Part shown: one piece after another, positions 27,404-35,596 of the stretch
Layout: each line of letters opens with the position of its first letter
How positions within the stretch are numbered: position 1 is the first letter of the stretch
Source of the DNA: Streptomyces griseorubiginosus
Lineage (GTDB): Bacteria; Actinomycetota; Actinomycetes; Streptomycetales; Streptomycetaceae
Direction: 5' to 3'
NCBI RefSeq assembly: GCF_001514195.1
Contig: NZ_KQ948746.1
Location: 62,001-126,000, forward strand
DNA: 64,000 nucleotides
Position numbers and translations under genes: made by a program
The notes under the pieces: model-generated
The model's database searches: none
Seen by the model: the letters and a program-made list of their open reading frames with translations, nothing else
What the model was told of the DNA's origin: nothing

Positions 27404-27895
27404 TCAGTCGGTCCTGGGAGAGGCACCTGCCTTCCCCGTGGCCTTCACCAGCAGCCCCAGCGCCACCGTCAGCAACCCCGCCCGCACCCCGTTCCACACC
27501 ACCCACGGATCCTCGAACTCCTCGCGGAGCGCGCCGTAGGAGCCGTCGCCCGTGAGCGCGTCGTTGAGGGGGATGTTGAAGGCGACGGTGACCAGGAAGG
27601 CCAGGGCGGAGGTCGTGAGGGCCGCCCACACCCACCGTCGGTGGGGCCCACCCCGCGCCTGCCACGCCGCCACCGCCGTGAGGACCGGCGCGCCCAGGAA
27701 GCCCAGGAGGAACACCGGGTTCTGGATGACGTCGTTGATGTCACGCATCACCTGGACGTACACGCGGTCGTCGCTGCGGGACAGGGCCGGCATCACGCCG
27801 CACGCGAAGACGTAGAAGGCCCCGGCGATCAGTCCGGTGGTGACCGTGGCCGCGCCCAGGACGAGTCGGCCGCTCCTGCTGGTGGTCTGTGTCAT
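27404..27895 (-). CDS. DUF1772-type small integral membrane protein
   Basis: A 163-residue protein with four membrane helices: about residues 10-30 (LVLGAATVTTGLIAGAFYVF), 60-78, 85-105 and 140-155. It ends with VWNGVRAGLLTVALGLL. The pattern, including the FNIPLND segment, matches the DUF1772 family (anthrone-oxygenase-like fold). The ATG at 27895 is chosen because it precedes the first helix. It is convergent with nnaR, with adjacent stops. No pathway is indicated by the neighbours. Confidence 0.82.
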   Translation of the reverse strand: MTQTTSRSGRLVLGAATVTTGLIAGAFYVFACGVMPALSRSDDRVYVQVMRDINDVIQNPVFLLGFLGAPVLTAVAAWQARGGPHRRWVWAALTTSALAFLVTVAFNIPLNDALTGDGSYGALREEFEDPWVVWNGVRAGLLTVALGLLVKATGKAGASPRTD

Positions 27896-28107
27896 GGCTC
27901 CCAGTGAAGGCGGCCCGCGGGTGGCCGGACATCGTCGAGACGCGCGGCCCCATGCGGGAACGTCCAGGGTCCGTCCCGGTACGAGGGCTACCGGCGGGGA
28001 GGACGGGAGGGCACTGTGGGAGGGAGCCCCGGAACAGCACGGCACAGCCTTGAAGCACCTCACCGACCCCTTCCGGCCGGGGCACCCCTCTAGGCGGTGA
28101 CAGGCAC

Positions 28108-28692
28108 ATGGCACTGGGTACGGCCACGGTCGCGTACGAGCTGCGGTTCGACGCCGGTCGGATCTGTCTCGACCTCCTCGCGACCACCCACCCCGAGGAA
28201 CGCCTCGACTCGACGGAGGTGCTGTGCGCCTGGATCGTCGGTTCGGGTCTGGTGCCGCGGGGAACCTCGCTGGTCCACACGGACCCCTCCTGGCTGGTCG
28301 CCTTCCGTGAACTGCGCGGCTGGACGGACCGGTTGGTCAGGGGCACCCCGGGACCCGGCTACGACCTCGCGCTCGCCCACGTCAACGAGGCCGCCCGGGC
28401 CGCGCCCCCGGCCCCGTGCGCGGTCAGCGCCGAGGACGGCACGCTGGTGCGGGAGTTGGACGCTCCGCCGGGCTGCGCGGCCCTGCTCGGGGCCGTCGCC
28501 AGGGATGCCGTGGAGCTGCTCACGGACCCCGTCGCGCGGGCCGCGATCAGAGAGTGCGAAGGGGACAACTGCCCCATCGTGTACCTCGATACGTCTCGGG
28601 GACGCAGGAGGCGCTGGTGCTCCAGTGAGGTGTGCGGAAACCGGGAAAGAGTGGCCCGGCATCGTCGGCGCGCGGCACTCTCGCGCAGCTGA
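28108..28692 (+). CDS. ABATE / CGNR zinc-finger regulator
   Basis: A 194-residue protein with an N-terminal ABATE domain (RFDAGRICLDLLATTHPEER) and a C-terminal CGNR zinc finger with four Cys in the pattern CEGDNC...WCSSEVCGNR followed by VARHRRR. Such proteins are predicted stress-linked transcription regulators binding DNA through the CGNR finger. It stands alone between a convergent-facing DUF1772 gene and sigU. No effector is evident. Confidence 0.88.
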   Translation: MALGTATVAYELRFDAGRICLDLLATTHPEERLDSTEVLCAWIVGSGLVPRGTSLVHTDPSWLVAFRELRGWTDRLVRGTPGPGYDLALAHVNEAARAAPPAPCAVSAEDGTLVRELDAPPGCAALLGAVARDAVELLTDPVARAAIRECEGDNCPIVYLDTSRGRRRRWCSSEVCGNRERVARHRRRAALSRS

Positions 28693-28957
28693 CTGGTCGT
28701 TATGTCCCTTCTGTGGAGGGGGTGTCGAAGTGATTTCGATTACATGTTGTTTACTCGCTCAACCTTACGGGCCGTAGTGGCGACCCGGCCCGTGTGGTGG
28801 AAATGTGAAGATCGAGCGGCGGGAATGTGCACGCATGTCCCGTCTCGTCACGTCACTCGGAAGAAAACTGTCGTCGCACTTTGAACACCCGACCCCTCCC
28901 GTCCGTACCCCTCGTCGAGCGACCGACTGGGGGAACCCCCGGACATCGGAGGTGGGC

Positions 28958-29533
28958 GTGCGCAAGGATTCTGTCGTGGCCAATGAACGTGGATCGAGGG
29001 CCCGACATCGCATGTCCCAGCCCTCGGAACCTGATGAGGAGCTGATGCGTGCCCTGTACCGGGAGCACGCCGGACCTCTCCTTGCGTACGTCCTTCGTCT
29101 GGTCGCGGGTGACCGCCAGAGAGCCGAGGACGTGGTGCAGGAAACACTCATCCGTGCCTGGAAGAACGCCGGACAGCTCAATCGAGCGACCGGATCGGTA
29201 CGCCCCTGGCTGGTGACGGTCGCCCGGCGCATCGTCATCGACGGACACCGCAGCCGGCAGGCCCGGCCGCAGGAGGTCGATCCGTCACCGCTGGAGGTCA
29301 TCCCCGCGGAGGACGAGATCGACAAGGCGCTGTGGCTGATGACGCTGTCGGACGCGCTCGACGACCTGACCCCGGCCCACCGGGAGGTGCTCGTCGAGAC
29401 GTACTTCAAGGGGCGTACCGTCAACGAGGCGGCCGAGACACTGGGCATTCCCAGTGGCACCGTCCGCTCGCGGGTCTTCTATGCCCTGCGGTCGATGAAG
29501 CTCGCACTGGAGGAGCGGGGGGTGACGGCGTGA
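28958..29533 (+). CDS. sigU: ECF RNA polymerase sigma factor SigU
   Basis: A 191-residue ECF sigma factor. Region 2 includes ALYREHAGPLLAYVLRLVAG and AEDVVQETLIRAWKN (-10 recognition). Region 4 includes LTPAHREVLVETYFKGRTVN and a helix-turn-helix GIPSGTVRSRVFYALRSMK (-35 recognition). GTG 28958 is chosen because GGAGG at 28948-28952 lies five bases upstream; an in-frame frame extends back to 28805 without such a site. The anti-sigma gene starts within its stop codon (TGATG). The pair and the following helD and malic enzyme genes match sigU of S. coelicolor, where release of SigU disturbs development and secretion. Confidence 0.85.
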   Translation: MRKDSVVANERGSRARHRMSQPSEPDEELMRALYREHAGPLLAYVLRLVAGDRQRAEDVVQETLIRAWKNAGQLNRATGSVRPWLVTVARRIVIDGHRSRQARPQEVDPSPLEVIPAEDEIDKALWLMTLSDALDDLTPAHREVLVETYFKGRTVNEAAETLGIPSGTVRSRVFYALRSMKLALEERGVTA

Positions 29534-30363
29534 TGAGTGTGTACGGGGGTAACCAGGGATTCGGCACAGGTGGTTCGGGTATGTCTGGTTCCATGATGGG
29601 ATCTCCGGTGCCGAACGAGCACGAGACCGTCGGCGCCTACGCTCTCGGGATCCTCGACGACGCCGAGGCCACCGCCTTCGAGGCGCATCTCGCGACCTGC
29701 GAATGGTGCGCCCAGCAGCTCGACGAGCTGGCCGGTATGGAACCGATGCTCGCCGCCCTCGCGGACCTGCCGGGCTCCGGCACCCCCGCGATCGGCGAGT
29801 CGCTCTCCGCCAAGCCCAGCCCGCGCATCGTCAACAAGCTCGTGGACGAGGTCGCGGAGCGCCGCGCCCAGAAGCGCCGCCGCAGCATGTACATGGTCGC
29901 TGCCGCGGCCGCGCTGATCATCGGCGGTCCGATCGTCGCGACCGCGGTGAGCGGCGGCGGCGACTCGGGCGGCGGGTCCAAGTCGGGCCAGGTCCTCGCG
30001 GCCACCCCGCAGGAACTCTTCAACTCCATGCCCGACAAGGTGTCGGCGACCGACTCCAAGACCGGCGTCAGCGCGACCGTCGCCATGGCGCAGAAGAACT
30101 GGGGCACCTCCCTCGGCCTGGAGCTCAAGGGCGTCAAGGGACCGCTCAAGTGCTCCCTGATCGCGGTGGGCACCAACGGCGAGCGCTGGACGGCCTCCAC
30201 CTGGTCCGTCGGCAAGTGGGGCTACGGCATCCCGAACGGGAAGACCGAGGAGTCCAAGAAGCCGCTCTACATCGGCGGTGCGGTCGCCCCGGCCCAGAAC
30301 GAGATCGACCACTTCGAGGTCGTCGACTCCGACGGCAACAAGCTCGTCCAGGTCGACGCGTAA
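29533..30363 (+). CDS. Membrane zinc-type anti-sigma factor of SigU
   Basis: A 276-residue protein. The cytoplasmic N-terminal domain carries the zinc anti-sigma motif H52-x3-C56-x2-C59 (FEAHLATCEWC), which binds and silences the cognate ECF sigma factor. One membrane helix lies at about residues 119-140 (MYMVAAAAALIIGGPIVATA), followed by an extracellular sensor of about 130 residues. The ATG overlaps the sigU stop by one base, giving coupled synthesis. Expected to release SigU upon an envelope signal. An RsuA-type name has been used in S. coelicolor, but I leave the symbol blank. Confidence 0.88.
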   Translation: MSVYGGNQGFGTGGSGMSGSMMGSPVPNEHETVGAYALGILDDAEATAFEAHLATCEWCAQQLDELAGMEPMLAALADLPGSGTPAIGESLSAKPSPRIVNKLVDEVAERRAQKRRRSMYMVAAAAALIIGGPIVATAVSGGGDSGGGSKSGQVLAATPQELFNSMPDKVSATDSKTGVSATVAMAQKNWGTSLGLELKGVKGPLKCSLIAVGTNGERWTASTWSVGKWGYGIPNGKTEESKKPLYIGGAVAPAQNEIDHFEVVDSDGNKLVQVDA

Positions 30364-30426
30364 CTTCCCGCCGGGCCCCCCTTCGCGTACGGTTGACGGC
30401 TGCCCAGCACGTCAGAAGGGGGCCCG

Positions 30427-32850
30427 GTGGCCGCTCAGGCTCAACAATCCGCGGTCGGCTCGGTTCAGGACTCGATTCGGGACCGCGAGATCGGCGTCGA
30501 ACAGGAACATCTGGACCGGGTCTACCGGCGCCTCGAGGAGAAGATCCACGAGGCGGAGTTCCTGATGAACGACGCGGCCAAGCGCGGCCAGGTCGGCACG
30601 CCCGGCGCGCTCGCCGAGCGGGACGCCCAGGTCTTCCGGGCCGGAGTGCACCTGAACCGGCTCAACAACGAGTTCGAGGACTTCCTCTTCGGCCGTATCG
30701 ACCTGCTCCTCGGCAAGGACGGCAAGAAGGGCCCCGACGGCGCCTACACCGCCGTCGAACCCGCCGAGGGCGCGGTCCGCGAGGACAACACCGCGGACAT
30801 CGCGGAGACCCTGCACATCGGCCGGATCGGGGTCCTCGACTCCGAGTACGCACCCCTCGTCATCGACTGGCGGGCCCCCGCCGCGGCCCCCTTCTACAGG
30901 TCCACTCCGGTGGATCCCGGGCGTGTCGTACGACGCCGGGTCATCCGCTCCAAGGGCCGCAAGGTCCTCGGCGTCGAGGACGACCTCATGCGCCCCGAGC
31001 TCAAGGCCTTCCTCGACGGCCACGAACTGCCCGTCATCGGCGACGGCGCCCTCATGGCCGCGCTCGGCCAGGCCCGCAGCCACACCATGCGGGACATCGT
31101 CGCCTCCATCCAGGCCGAGCAGGACCTGGTCATCCGGGCCCCCGCCGCGTCCGTGACCTACGTCGAGGGCGGACCCGGCACCGGCAAGACCGCCGTCGCC
31201 CTGCACCGCGCCGCCTACCTCCTCTACCAGGACCGGCGCCGCTACTCCGGCGGCATCCTCATCGTCTCGCCCACCCCCCTGCTGGTCGCCTACACCGAGG
31301 GCGTGCTGCCCTCCCTCGGCGAGGAGGGCCAGGTCGCCATCCGGGCGATCGGCTCCCTGGTCGACGGCGTCGAGGCCACCCTGTACGACTCCCCGGCCGT
31401 GGCCCGCGCCAAGGGCTCCTACCGGATGCTGAAGGTGCTGCGGAAGGCGGCACGGGGAGCGCTGGAGCTGGGCGCGGAGGGTTCCGGCGGCACCCCCGGC
31501 CGGTCCTCCGACTCCGGGCAACTCTCCTTCGGTGACACCGGTGACTTCGACGGCGGCGACGGGGAAGGGGAGGGTGCCGGTACCGCCGTATCCCCGAAGG
31601 CCGGGCCCCCCACGCGGCTGCGCGTGGTCGCGTTCGGGCGGAGGCTGGAGCTGGAGGCGGACGAGCTGGAGCGGATCCGGCGCACCGCTCTCGGCGGCAC
31701 CGCGCCCGTCAACCTGCTGCGGCCCCGGGCCCGCAAGCTGCTGCTGGACGCGCTGTGGGCGCGGTCCGGGGCGGGCAGCCGGCACACCGATCCCGAGCTG
31801 GCCGCCGAGCTGCGGTCCTCGTTCGACGAGGACGTCGCGAGCGAGGACAGCTTCGTCGAGTTCCTCGACGCCTGGTGGCCGGAGCTCACCCCGAAGGCCG
31901 TCCTCGCCGCCATGGCCGACGAGCGGCGCCTCGGCCGCTGGGCCCGCCGCATCCTCAACCCCGGCGAGGTCCGCAGGGTCGCCCGCTCGCTGCGCCGCGA
32001 CGGCCTGACCGTGCACGACATCGCCATGCTCGACGAGCTCCAGGCGGTGCTTGGCGCCCCCGCCCGCCCGCGCAAGCGGCGCGAGCTGGACCCGCTCGAC
32101 CAGCTCACCGGTCTGGAGGAGCTGATGCCGGTGCGGGAGGAGTCCCAGCGCGAGCGGGCCGAGCGGCTCGCCCAGGAGCGGGTCGAGTACGCCCATGTCA
32201 TCGTCGACGAGGCCCAGGACCTCACGCCCATGCAGTGGCGCATGGTCGGCCGCCGTGGCCGGCACGCCACCTGGACGGTCGTCGGGGACCCGGCGCAGTC
32301 CTCCTGGTCCGACCCCGACGAGGCCGCCGAGGCCCGCGACGAGGCCCTCGGCACCCGCCCCCGCCGCCGCTTCCAGCTGACGGTGAACTACCGCAACCCC
32401 TCCGAGATCGCGGACCTCGCGGCGAAGGTGCTGGCGCTGGCGATGCCGGGTGCCGAGTCGCCGAGGGCCGTCCGGTCCACCGGCGTCGAGCCGCGCTTCA
32501 CGGTCGTGCGGAAGACGCTGGGGGAGACGGTCCGCGAGGAGGCCGCCCGTCTCCTCGGGCTCGTGGACGGGACCGTCGGTGTCGTCGTCGCCATGAACCG
32601 GCGCGAGGAGGCGGCCCGCTGGCTCACCGGACTCGGCGACCGGGTCGTCGCGCTCGGCAGCCTGGAGGCCAAGGGCCTGGAGTACGACGCGACGGTCGTC
32701 GTCTCCCCGGCCGAGATCGCCGACGAGTCGCCGGCCGGACTGCGCGTGCTCTACGTCGCCCTCACCCGCGCGACCCAGCAGCTGACGGTCGTCTCCGCGG
32801 ACCGGGACCAGCCAAACCCCGAAGGGGTCCCCGATCTGCTGAGAGATTGA
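30427..32850 (+). CDS. HelD-type UvrD-like helicase, RNA polymerase recycling factor
   Basis: An 807-residue superfamily 1 ATPase. The N-terminal region (about residues 10-95, QEHLDRVYRRLEEKIHEAEF) forms the antiparallel coiled coil that enters the RNA polymerase channel in HelD proteins. Walker A is GGPGTGKTAV (about 248-257), Walker B/motif II is IVDEAQDLTP (about 592), and the final helicase motif includes RVLYVALTRATQQLTVV. The insertion between motifs is Glu- and Gly-rich, as in actinobacterial HelD/HelR. It removes stalled RNA polymerase from DNA; the HelR branch also protects against rifamycins. Which branch this is cannot be settled here. The GTG start has AAGGGGG upstream. Confidence 0.88.
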   Translation: MAAQAQQSAVGSVQDSIRDREIGVEQEHLDRVYRRLEEKIHEAEFLMNDAAKRGQVGTPGALAERDAQVFRAGVHLNRLNNEFEDFLFGRIDLLLGKDGKKGPDGAYTAVEPAEGAVREDNTADIAETLHIGRIGVLDSEYAPLVIDWRAPAAAPFYRSTPVDPGRVVRRRVIRSKGRKVLGVEDDLMRPELKAFLDGHELPVIGDGALMAALGQARSHTMRDIVASIQAEQDLVIRAPAASVTYVEGGPGTGKTAVALHRAAYLLYQDRRRYSGGILIVSPTPLLVAYTEGVLPSLGEEGQVAIRAIGSLVDGVEATLYDSPAVARAKGSYRMLKVLRKAARGALELGAEGSGGTPGRSSDSGQLSFGDTGDFDGGDGEGEGAGTAVSPKAGPPTRLRVVAFGRRLELEADELERIRRTALGGTAPVNLLRPRARKLLLDALWARSGAGSRHTDPELAAELRSSFDEDVASEDSFVEFLDAWWPELTPKAVLAAMADERRLGRWARRILNPGEVRRVARSLRRDGLTVHDIAMLDELQAVLGAPARPRKRRELDPLDQLTGLEELMPVREESQRERAERLAQERVEYAHVIVDEAQDLTPMQWRMVGRRGRHATWTVVGDPAQSSWSDPDEAAEARDEALGTRPRRRFQLTVNYRNPSEIADLAAKVLALAMPGAESPRAVRSTGVEPRFTVVRKTLGETVREEAARLLGLVDGTVGVVVAMNRREEAARWLTGLGDRVVALGSLEAKGLEYDATVVVSPAEIADESPAGLRVLYVALTRATQQLTVVSADRDQPNPEGVPDLLRD

Positions 32851-32898
32851 ACTCGCGCTACGGGAATGGTCTTTCGGGATCCGTTTGTTAGCCTGGAT

Positions 32899-33033
32899 GT
32901 GACACCGGCCCGATCCAAGCCCCCGGGCCCAACCTTCGTCCCTCAGAGGGACCACTTGCCGCGAGGCGAGCATGGCGGGTCGGTGTCACTGACTTGAGGA
33001 AGAGGCCCACGTCCATGTGACGTGGGCCTCTTT
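32899..33033 (+). ncRNA. Candidate structured small RNA upstream of the malic enzyme gene
   Basis: Between helD and the malic enzyme lies a compact RNA-like unit. A TAGCCT -10 box (32889-32894) is followed by a 14-bp closing stem GTGACACCGGCCCG (32899-32912) with CGGGTCGGTGTCAC (32976-32989, one G-U). Inside are a hairpin GTCCCT-CAG-AGGGAC (32938-32952) and a second, CTTGCC-GCGA-GGCGAG, with a GNRA tetraloop. A 13-bp terminator stem with TTTC ends the unit at 33033. No reading frame of note fits. The predicted transcript is about 135 nt and ends about 120 bases before the malic enzyme start. It does not match any RNA family I can name with confidence. Confidence 0.65.
33001..33031 (+). terminator. 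Intrinsic terminator of the sRNA candidate
   Basis: AGAGGCCCACGTC (33001-33013) pairs perfectly with GACGTGGGCCTCT (33019-33031) around CATGT and is followed by TTTCTC. It is a near-classical intrinsic terminator, unusual in this genome type where T-runs are rare. Confidence 0.8.
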
Positions 33034-33153
33034 CTCATGGCCCGCCGCATGAACAAAACGTTCGCAATCCGGGGCGGCTAACGCCTACCCGGCAGTAGGT
33101 GCGACCATCGGACGGCAATCCAGCTCCGCAGGTGAAAGCAGAGGAAGTCGGCC

Positions 33154-34569
33154 ATGGCAACGGCGCCCAGCGTCTCCTACTCGATGACGGTCCGGCTGGA
33201 GGTGCCCGCGAGCGGAACCGCCGTATCGCAGCTCACCACCGCCGTGGAGTCCTCCGGAGGCTCGGTGACCGGCCTCGACGTCACCGCCTCCGGTCACGAG
33301 AAGCTCCGGATCGACGTCACGATCGCGGCCAGCTCCACCAAGCACGCGGACGAGATCGTCGAGGAGCTGCGCCAGATCGAGGGCGTCACCCTCGGCAAGG
33401 TCTCCGACCGTACGTTCCTCATGCACCTCGGCGGCAAGATCGAGATGGCGTCCAAGCACCCCATCCGCAACCGCGACGACCTCTCCATGATCTACACCCC
33501 GGGCGTGGCCCGCGTGTGCATGGCGATCGCCGAGAACCCCGAGGACGCCCGCCGCCTCACCATCAAGCGGAACTCCGTTGCGGTCGTGACGGACGGCTCG
33601 GCCGTGCTGGGCCTCGGCAACATCGGCCCCAAGGCCGCCCTGCCGGTCATGGAGGGCAAGGCGGCCCTCTTCAAGCGCTTCGCCGGCATCGACGCCTGGC
33701 CGCTGTGCCTGGACACCCAGGACACCGACCAGATCGTCGAGATCGTCAAGGCGATCGCGCCCGGGTTCGCCGGCATCAACCTCGAGGACATCTCCGCCCC
33801 GCGCTGCTTCGAGATCGAGGCCCGGCTCCGTGAGGCCCTCGACATCCCCGTCTTCCACGACGACCAGCACGGCACCGCGATCGTCGTCCTCGCCGCCCTG
33901 ACGAACGCACTTCGCGTCACCGGCAAGGCAATTGAGAACATCCGGGTCGTCATGTCCGGCGCCGGCGCGGCCGGTACCGCGATCCTCAAGCTGCTGATCG
34001 CGGCCGGCGTCAAGAACGCCGTCGTCGCCGACATCCACGGGGTGGTGCACGCGGGCCGCGAGGACCTCGTGGACGCCGCTCCCGGTTCGGCGCTGCGCTG
34101 GATCGCGGACAACACCAACCCCGAGAACCTGACGGGCACGCTGAAGGAGGCCGTGCGCGGCGCCGACGTCTTCATCGGCGTCTCCGCCCCGAACGTCCTG
34201 GACGGCGACGACGTGGCCGCCATGGCCGAGGGCGCGATCGTGTTCGCGCTCGCGAATCCCGACCCCGAGGTCGACCCGGCGATCGCCCGTCAGACGGCGG
34301 CCGTCGTGGCCACCGGCCGCTCCGACTTCCCGAACCAGATCAACAACGTGCTGGTCTTCCCGGGTGTCTTCCGCGGTCTGCTGGACGCGCAGTCCCGGAC
34401 GGTCAACACCGAGATGATGCTCGCGGCCGCGAAGGCGCTCGCCGACGTCGTCACCCAGGACGAGCTGAACCCGAACTACATCATCCCGAGCGTCTTCAAC
34501 GACAAGGTCGCGGGCGCGGTGGCGGGTGCGGTGCGGGACGCGGCGAAGGCGGCGGGGGCGACGGCCTAG
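33154..34569 (+). CDS. NAD-dependent malic enzyme with N-terminal ACT-like domain
   Basis: A 471-residue enzyme converting malate to pyruvate and CO2. An N-terminal ACT-like domain (about residues 8-85) is typical of the actinobacterial NAD enzyme. The catalytic part has MIYTPGVARV (active Tyr), GKAALFKRFAGID (Lys), the metal ligands in NLEDISAPRCFEIE and FHDDQHGTA, and the Rossmann loop VMSGAGAAGTAILK. By gene order it matches SCO2951, described as the NAD-dependent malic enzyme of S. coelicolor, linked to the supply of pyruvate and acetyl-CoA for storage lipids and antibiotics. It probably has its own promoter downstream of the sRNA terminator. Confidence 0.92.
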   Translation: MATAPSVSYSMTVRLEVPASGTAVSQLTTAVESSGGSVTGLDVTASGHEKLRIDVTIAASSTKHADEIVEELRQIEGVTLGKVSDRTFLMHLGGKIEMASKHPIRNRDDLSMIYTPGVARVCMAIAENPEDARRLTIKRNSVAVVTDGSAVLGLGNIGPKAALPVMEGKAALFKRFAGIDAWPLCLDTQDTDQIVEIVKAIAPGFAGINLEDISAPRCFEIEARLREALDIPVFHDDQHGTAIVVLAALTNALRVTGKAIENIRVVMSGAGAAGTAILKLLIAAGVKNAVVADIHGVVHAGREDLVDAAPGSALRWIADNTNPENLTGTLKEAVRGADVFIGVSAPNVLDGDDVAAMAEGAIVFALANPDPEVDPAIARQTAAVVATGRSDFPNQINNVLVFPGVFRGLLDAQSRTVNTEMMLAAAKALADVVTQDELNPNYIIPSVFNDKVAGAVAGAVRDAAKAAGATA

Positions 34570-34632
34570 GCCGTCGGGGCGACGGGTCGGGCCGTCAGGG
34601 CGACGGTCCAGGCCGCCAGGGCGACGGTCCGG
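34570..34632. repeat. Three 21-base tandem repeats after the malic enzyme gene
   Basis: Units of 21 bases (34570-34590, 34591-34611, 34612-34632) share GCCGTCAGGGCGACGGTC-type sequence, starting one base after the stop. The rest of the 391-base gap to hupA (34633-34960) holds a perfect inverted repeat with arms GCGCCACCCT and AGGGTGGCGC (34748-34769), and presumably the hupA promoter. No gene is seen. Confidence 0.75.
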
Positions 34633-34960
34633 GGCCCGCGTGCCGGTGCCGGGACGCCGCGTCTACAGTGGACGTCGTATGTTTGTTCGGCTGTGAGGAT
34701 CGCCACGGTGGCCCTCCGGCCCGGCGCGTCGCGGAACCGGGCGCTTCGCGCCACCCTCTAGGGTGGCGCCACGCCCAGGCCTCTGTTCGTGTGACCCCCT
34801 AGGGTGTTCATGCGAGTCCTACGGGTGCCGGATTGGCTTTCCCGCAGCAGGTAGGGGCAGGATGCGTCCCTGGGCGCGAGCGCATCGGCTTCGCTGTGCC
34901 TCGTGTGCGGCACCGCCGCGAGGCACACCCCAACGGCAAGAAGAACACGGGAGTAACAAC

Positions 34961-35242
34961 ATGAACCGCAGTGAGCTGGTGGCCGCGCTGGCCGACCGCG
35001 CCGAGGTGACCCGCAAGGACGCCGACGCCGTTCTGGCCGCGTTCGCCGAGACCGTCGGCGAGATCGTCGCCAAGGGTGACGAGAAGGTCACCATCCCCGG
35101 CTTCCTGACCTTCGAGCGCACCCACCGTGCCGCTCGCACCGCGCGCAACCCGCAGACCGGCGACCCGATCCAGATCCCGGCCGGCTACAGCGTCAAGGTT
35201 TCGGCGGGCTCCAAGCTCAAGGAAGCCGCCAAGGGCAAGTAA
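34961..35242 (+). CDS. hupA: DNA-binding protein HU
   Basis: A 93-residue nucleoid protein that bends and compacts DNA as a dimer. It shows the HU fold from end to end: MNRSELVAALADRAEVTRKD, then VTIPGFLTFERTHRAARTAR, then the DNA-gripping arm RNPQTGDPIQIPAGYSVKV. It lacks the long Lys/Ala tail of the HupS paralogue, so it is the short HupA form. The ATG has GGGAG seven bases upstream. Convergent with murA, from which it is separated by a 22-bp terminator stem. Confidence 0.96.
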   Translation: MNRSELVAALADRAEVTRKDADAVLAAFAETVGEIVAKGDEKVTIPGFLTFERTHRAARTARNPQTGDPIQIPAGYSVKVSAGSKLKEAAKGK

Positions 35243-35299
35243 GCGCTCCGCTTCGAGCGCCGGGTGACTGTGCGCTCCGCTTCGAGCGCCGGGTGACTG
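35243..35299. repeat. 28-base direct repeat (two copies), each with an internal hairpin
   Basis: A 28-base unit beginning GCGCTCCGCTTCGAGCGCCG occurs at 35243-35270 and 35272-35299 with one base between, starting directly after the hupA stop codon. Each unit contains GCGCTC-CGCTTC... pairing with GAGCGC, so the transcript end could fold into two hairpins. Confidence 0.85.
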
Positions 35300-35334
35300 C
35301 GGGCCGTCCTTCGGCTGACGGGACCGCCGTGGCC

Positions 35335-35360
35335 GGCCGCGCAGTTCCCCGCGCCCCTGA
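35335..35360. repeat. Dispersed GC-rich intergenic repeat, copy 1
   Basis: GGCCGCGCAGTTCCCCGCGC plus CCCTGA (35335-35360) matches 55101-55126 in inverted orientation at 24 of 26 positions. This word is a frequent feature of streptomycete intergenic DNA. Confidence 0.7.
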
Positions 35361-35375
35361 GGGGCGCCCCTGATG

Positions 35376-35423
35376 ACGCCGATGGGGCGGTCACCCGAGT
35401 CCGGGTGACCGCCCCATCGGCGT
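35376..35423. terminator. Bidirectional 22-bp terminator between hupA and murA
   Basis: Arms 35376-35397 and 35402-35423 pair perfectly over 22 bases around the loop AGTC; the core of the stem is GGGGCGGTCACCCG. It is flanked by TTTC on the hupA exit side. It separates two essential convergent genes. Confidence 0.85.
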
Positions 35424-35437
35424 TTCTACGACTGCTG

Positions 35438-35517
35438 CTAGCCGAGTGCCTTTACTGCTAGCCGAGTGCCTTGCCGGGCAGTTCGACCTTCGCGCCGAGC
35501 TCCACGAGCTTCTCCAT
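35438..35517 (-). pseudogene. Displaced duplicate of the murA 3' end
   Basis: Bases 35458-35517, read on the minus strand, encode MEKLVELGAKVELPGKALG plus stop, identical in protein sequence to the last 19 residues of murA (35597-35656). The DNA differs at 4 of 60 positions, all at synonymous third positions. A further 15-base piece of the same end, CTAGCCGAGTGCCTT on the plus strand, is repeated at 35438-35452 and 35458-35472. Eighty bases of unrelated GC-rich DNA separate the two ends. The duplicate cannot be translated usefully, so it is a scar. Confidence 0.85.
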
Positions 35518-35596
35518 GCTGTGCCTGCCCGGGGGATGACCCCCGGACCCCCAGCCGACGGCGGAGTGCCCCGGGCCGGCGCGACGCGGCAGGTGG

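Noticed and set aside
30412..32973. Very long open frame antisense to the HelD helicase gene
   Set aside because: Typical high-GC shadow frame; its protein is low-complexity Gly/Arg/Asp sequence without domain features, while the sense strand has a complete helicase.
32899..33033. Assignment of the sRNA candidate to the 6C RNA family
   Set aside because: The C-runs do not sit in two hairpin loops as the 6C description requires, and the longest is five C; left as an unassigned structured RNA.
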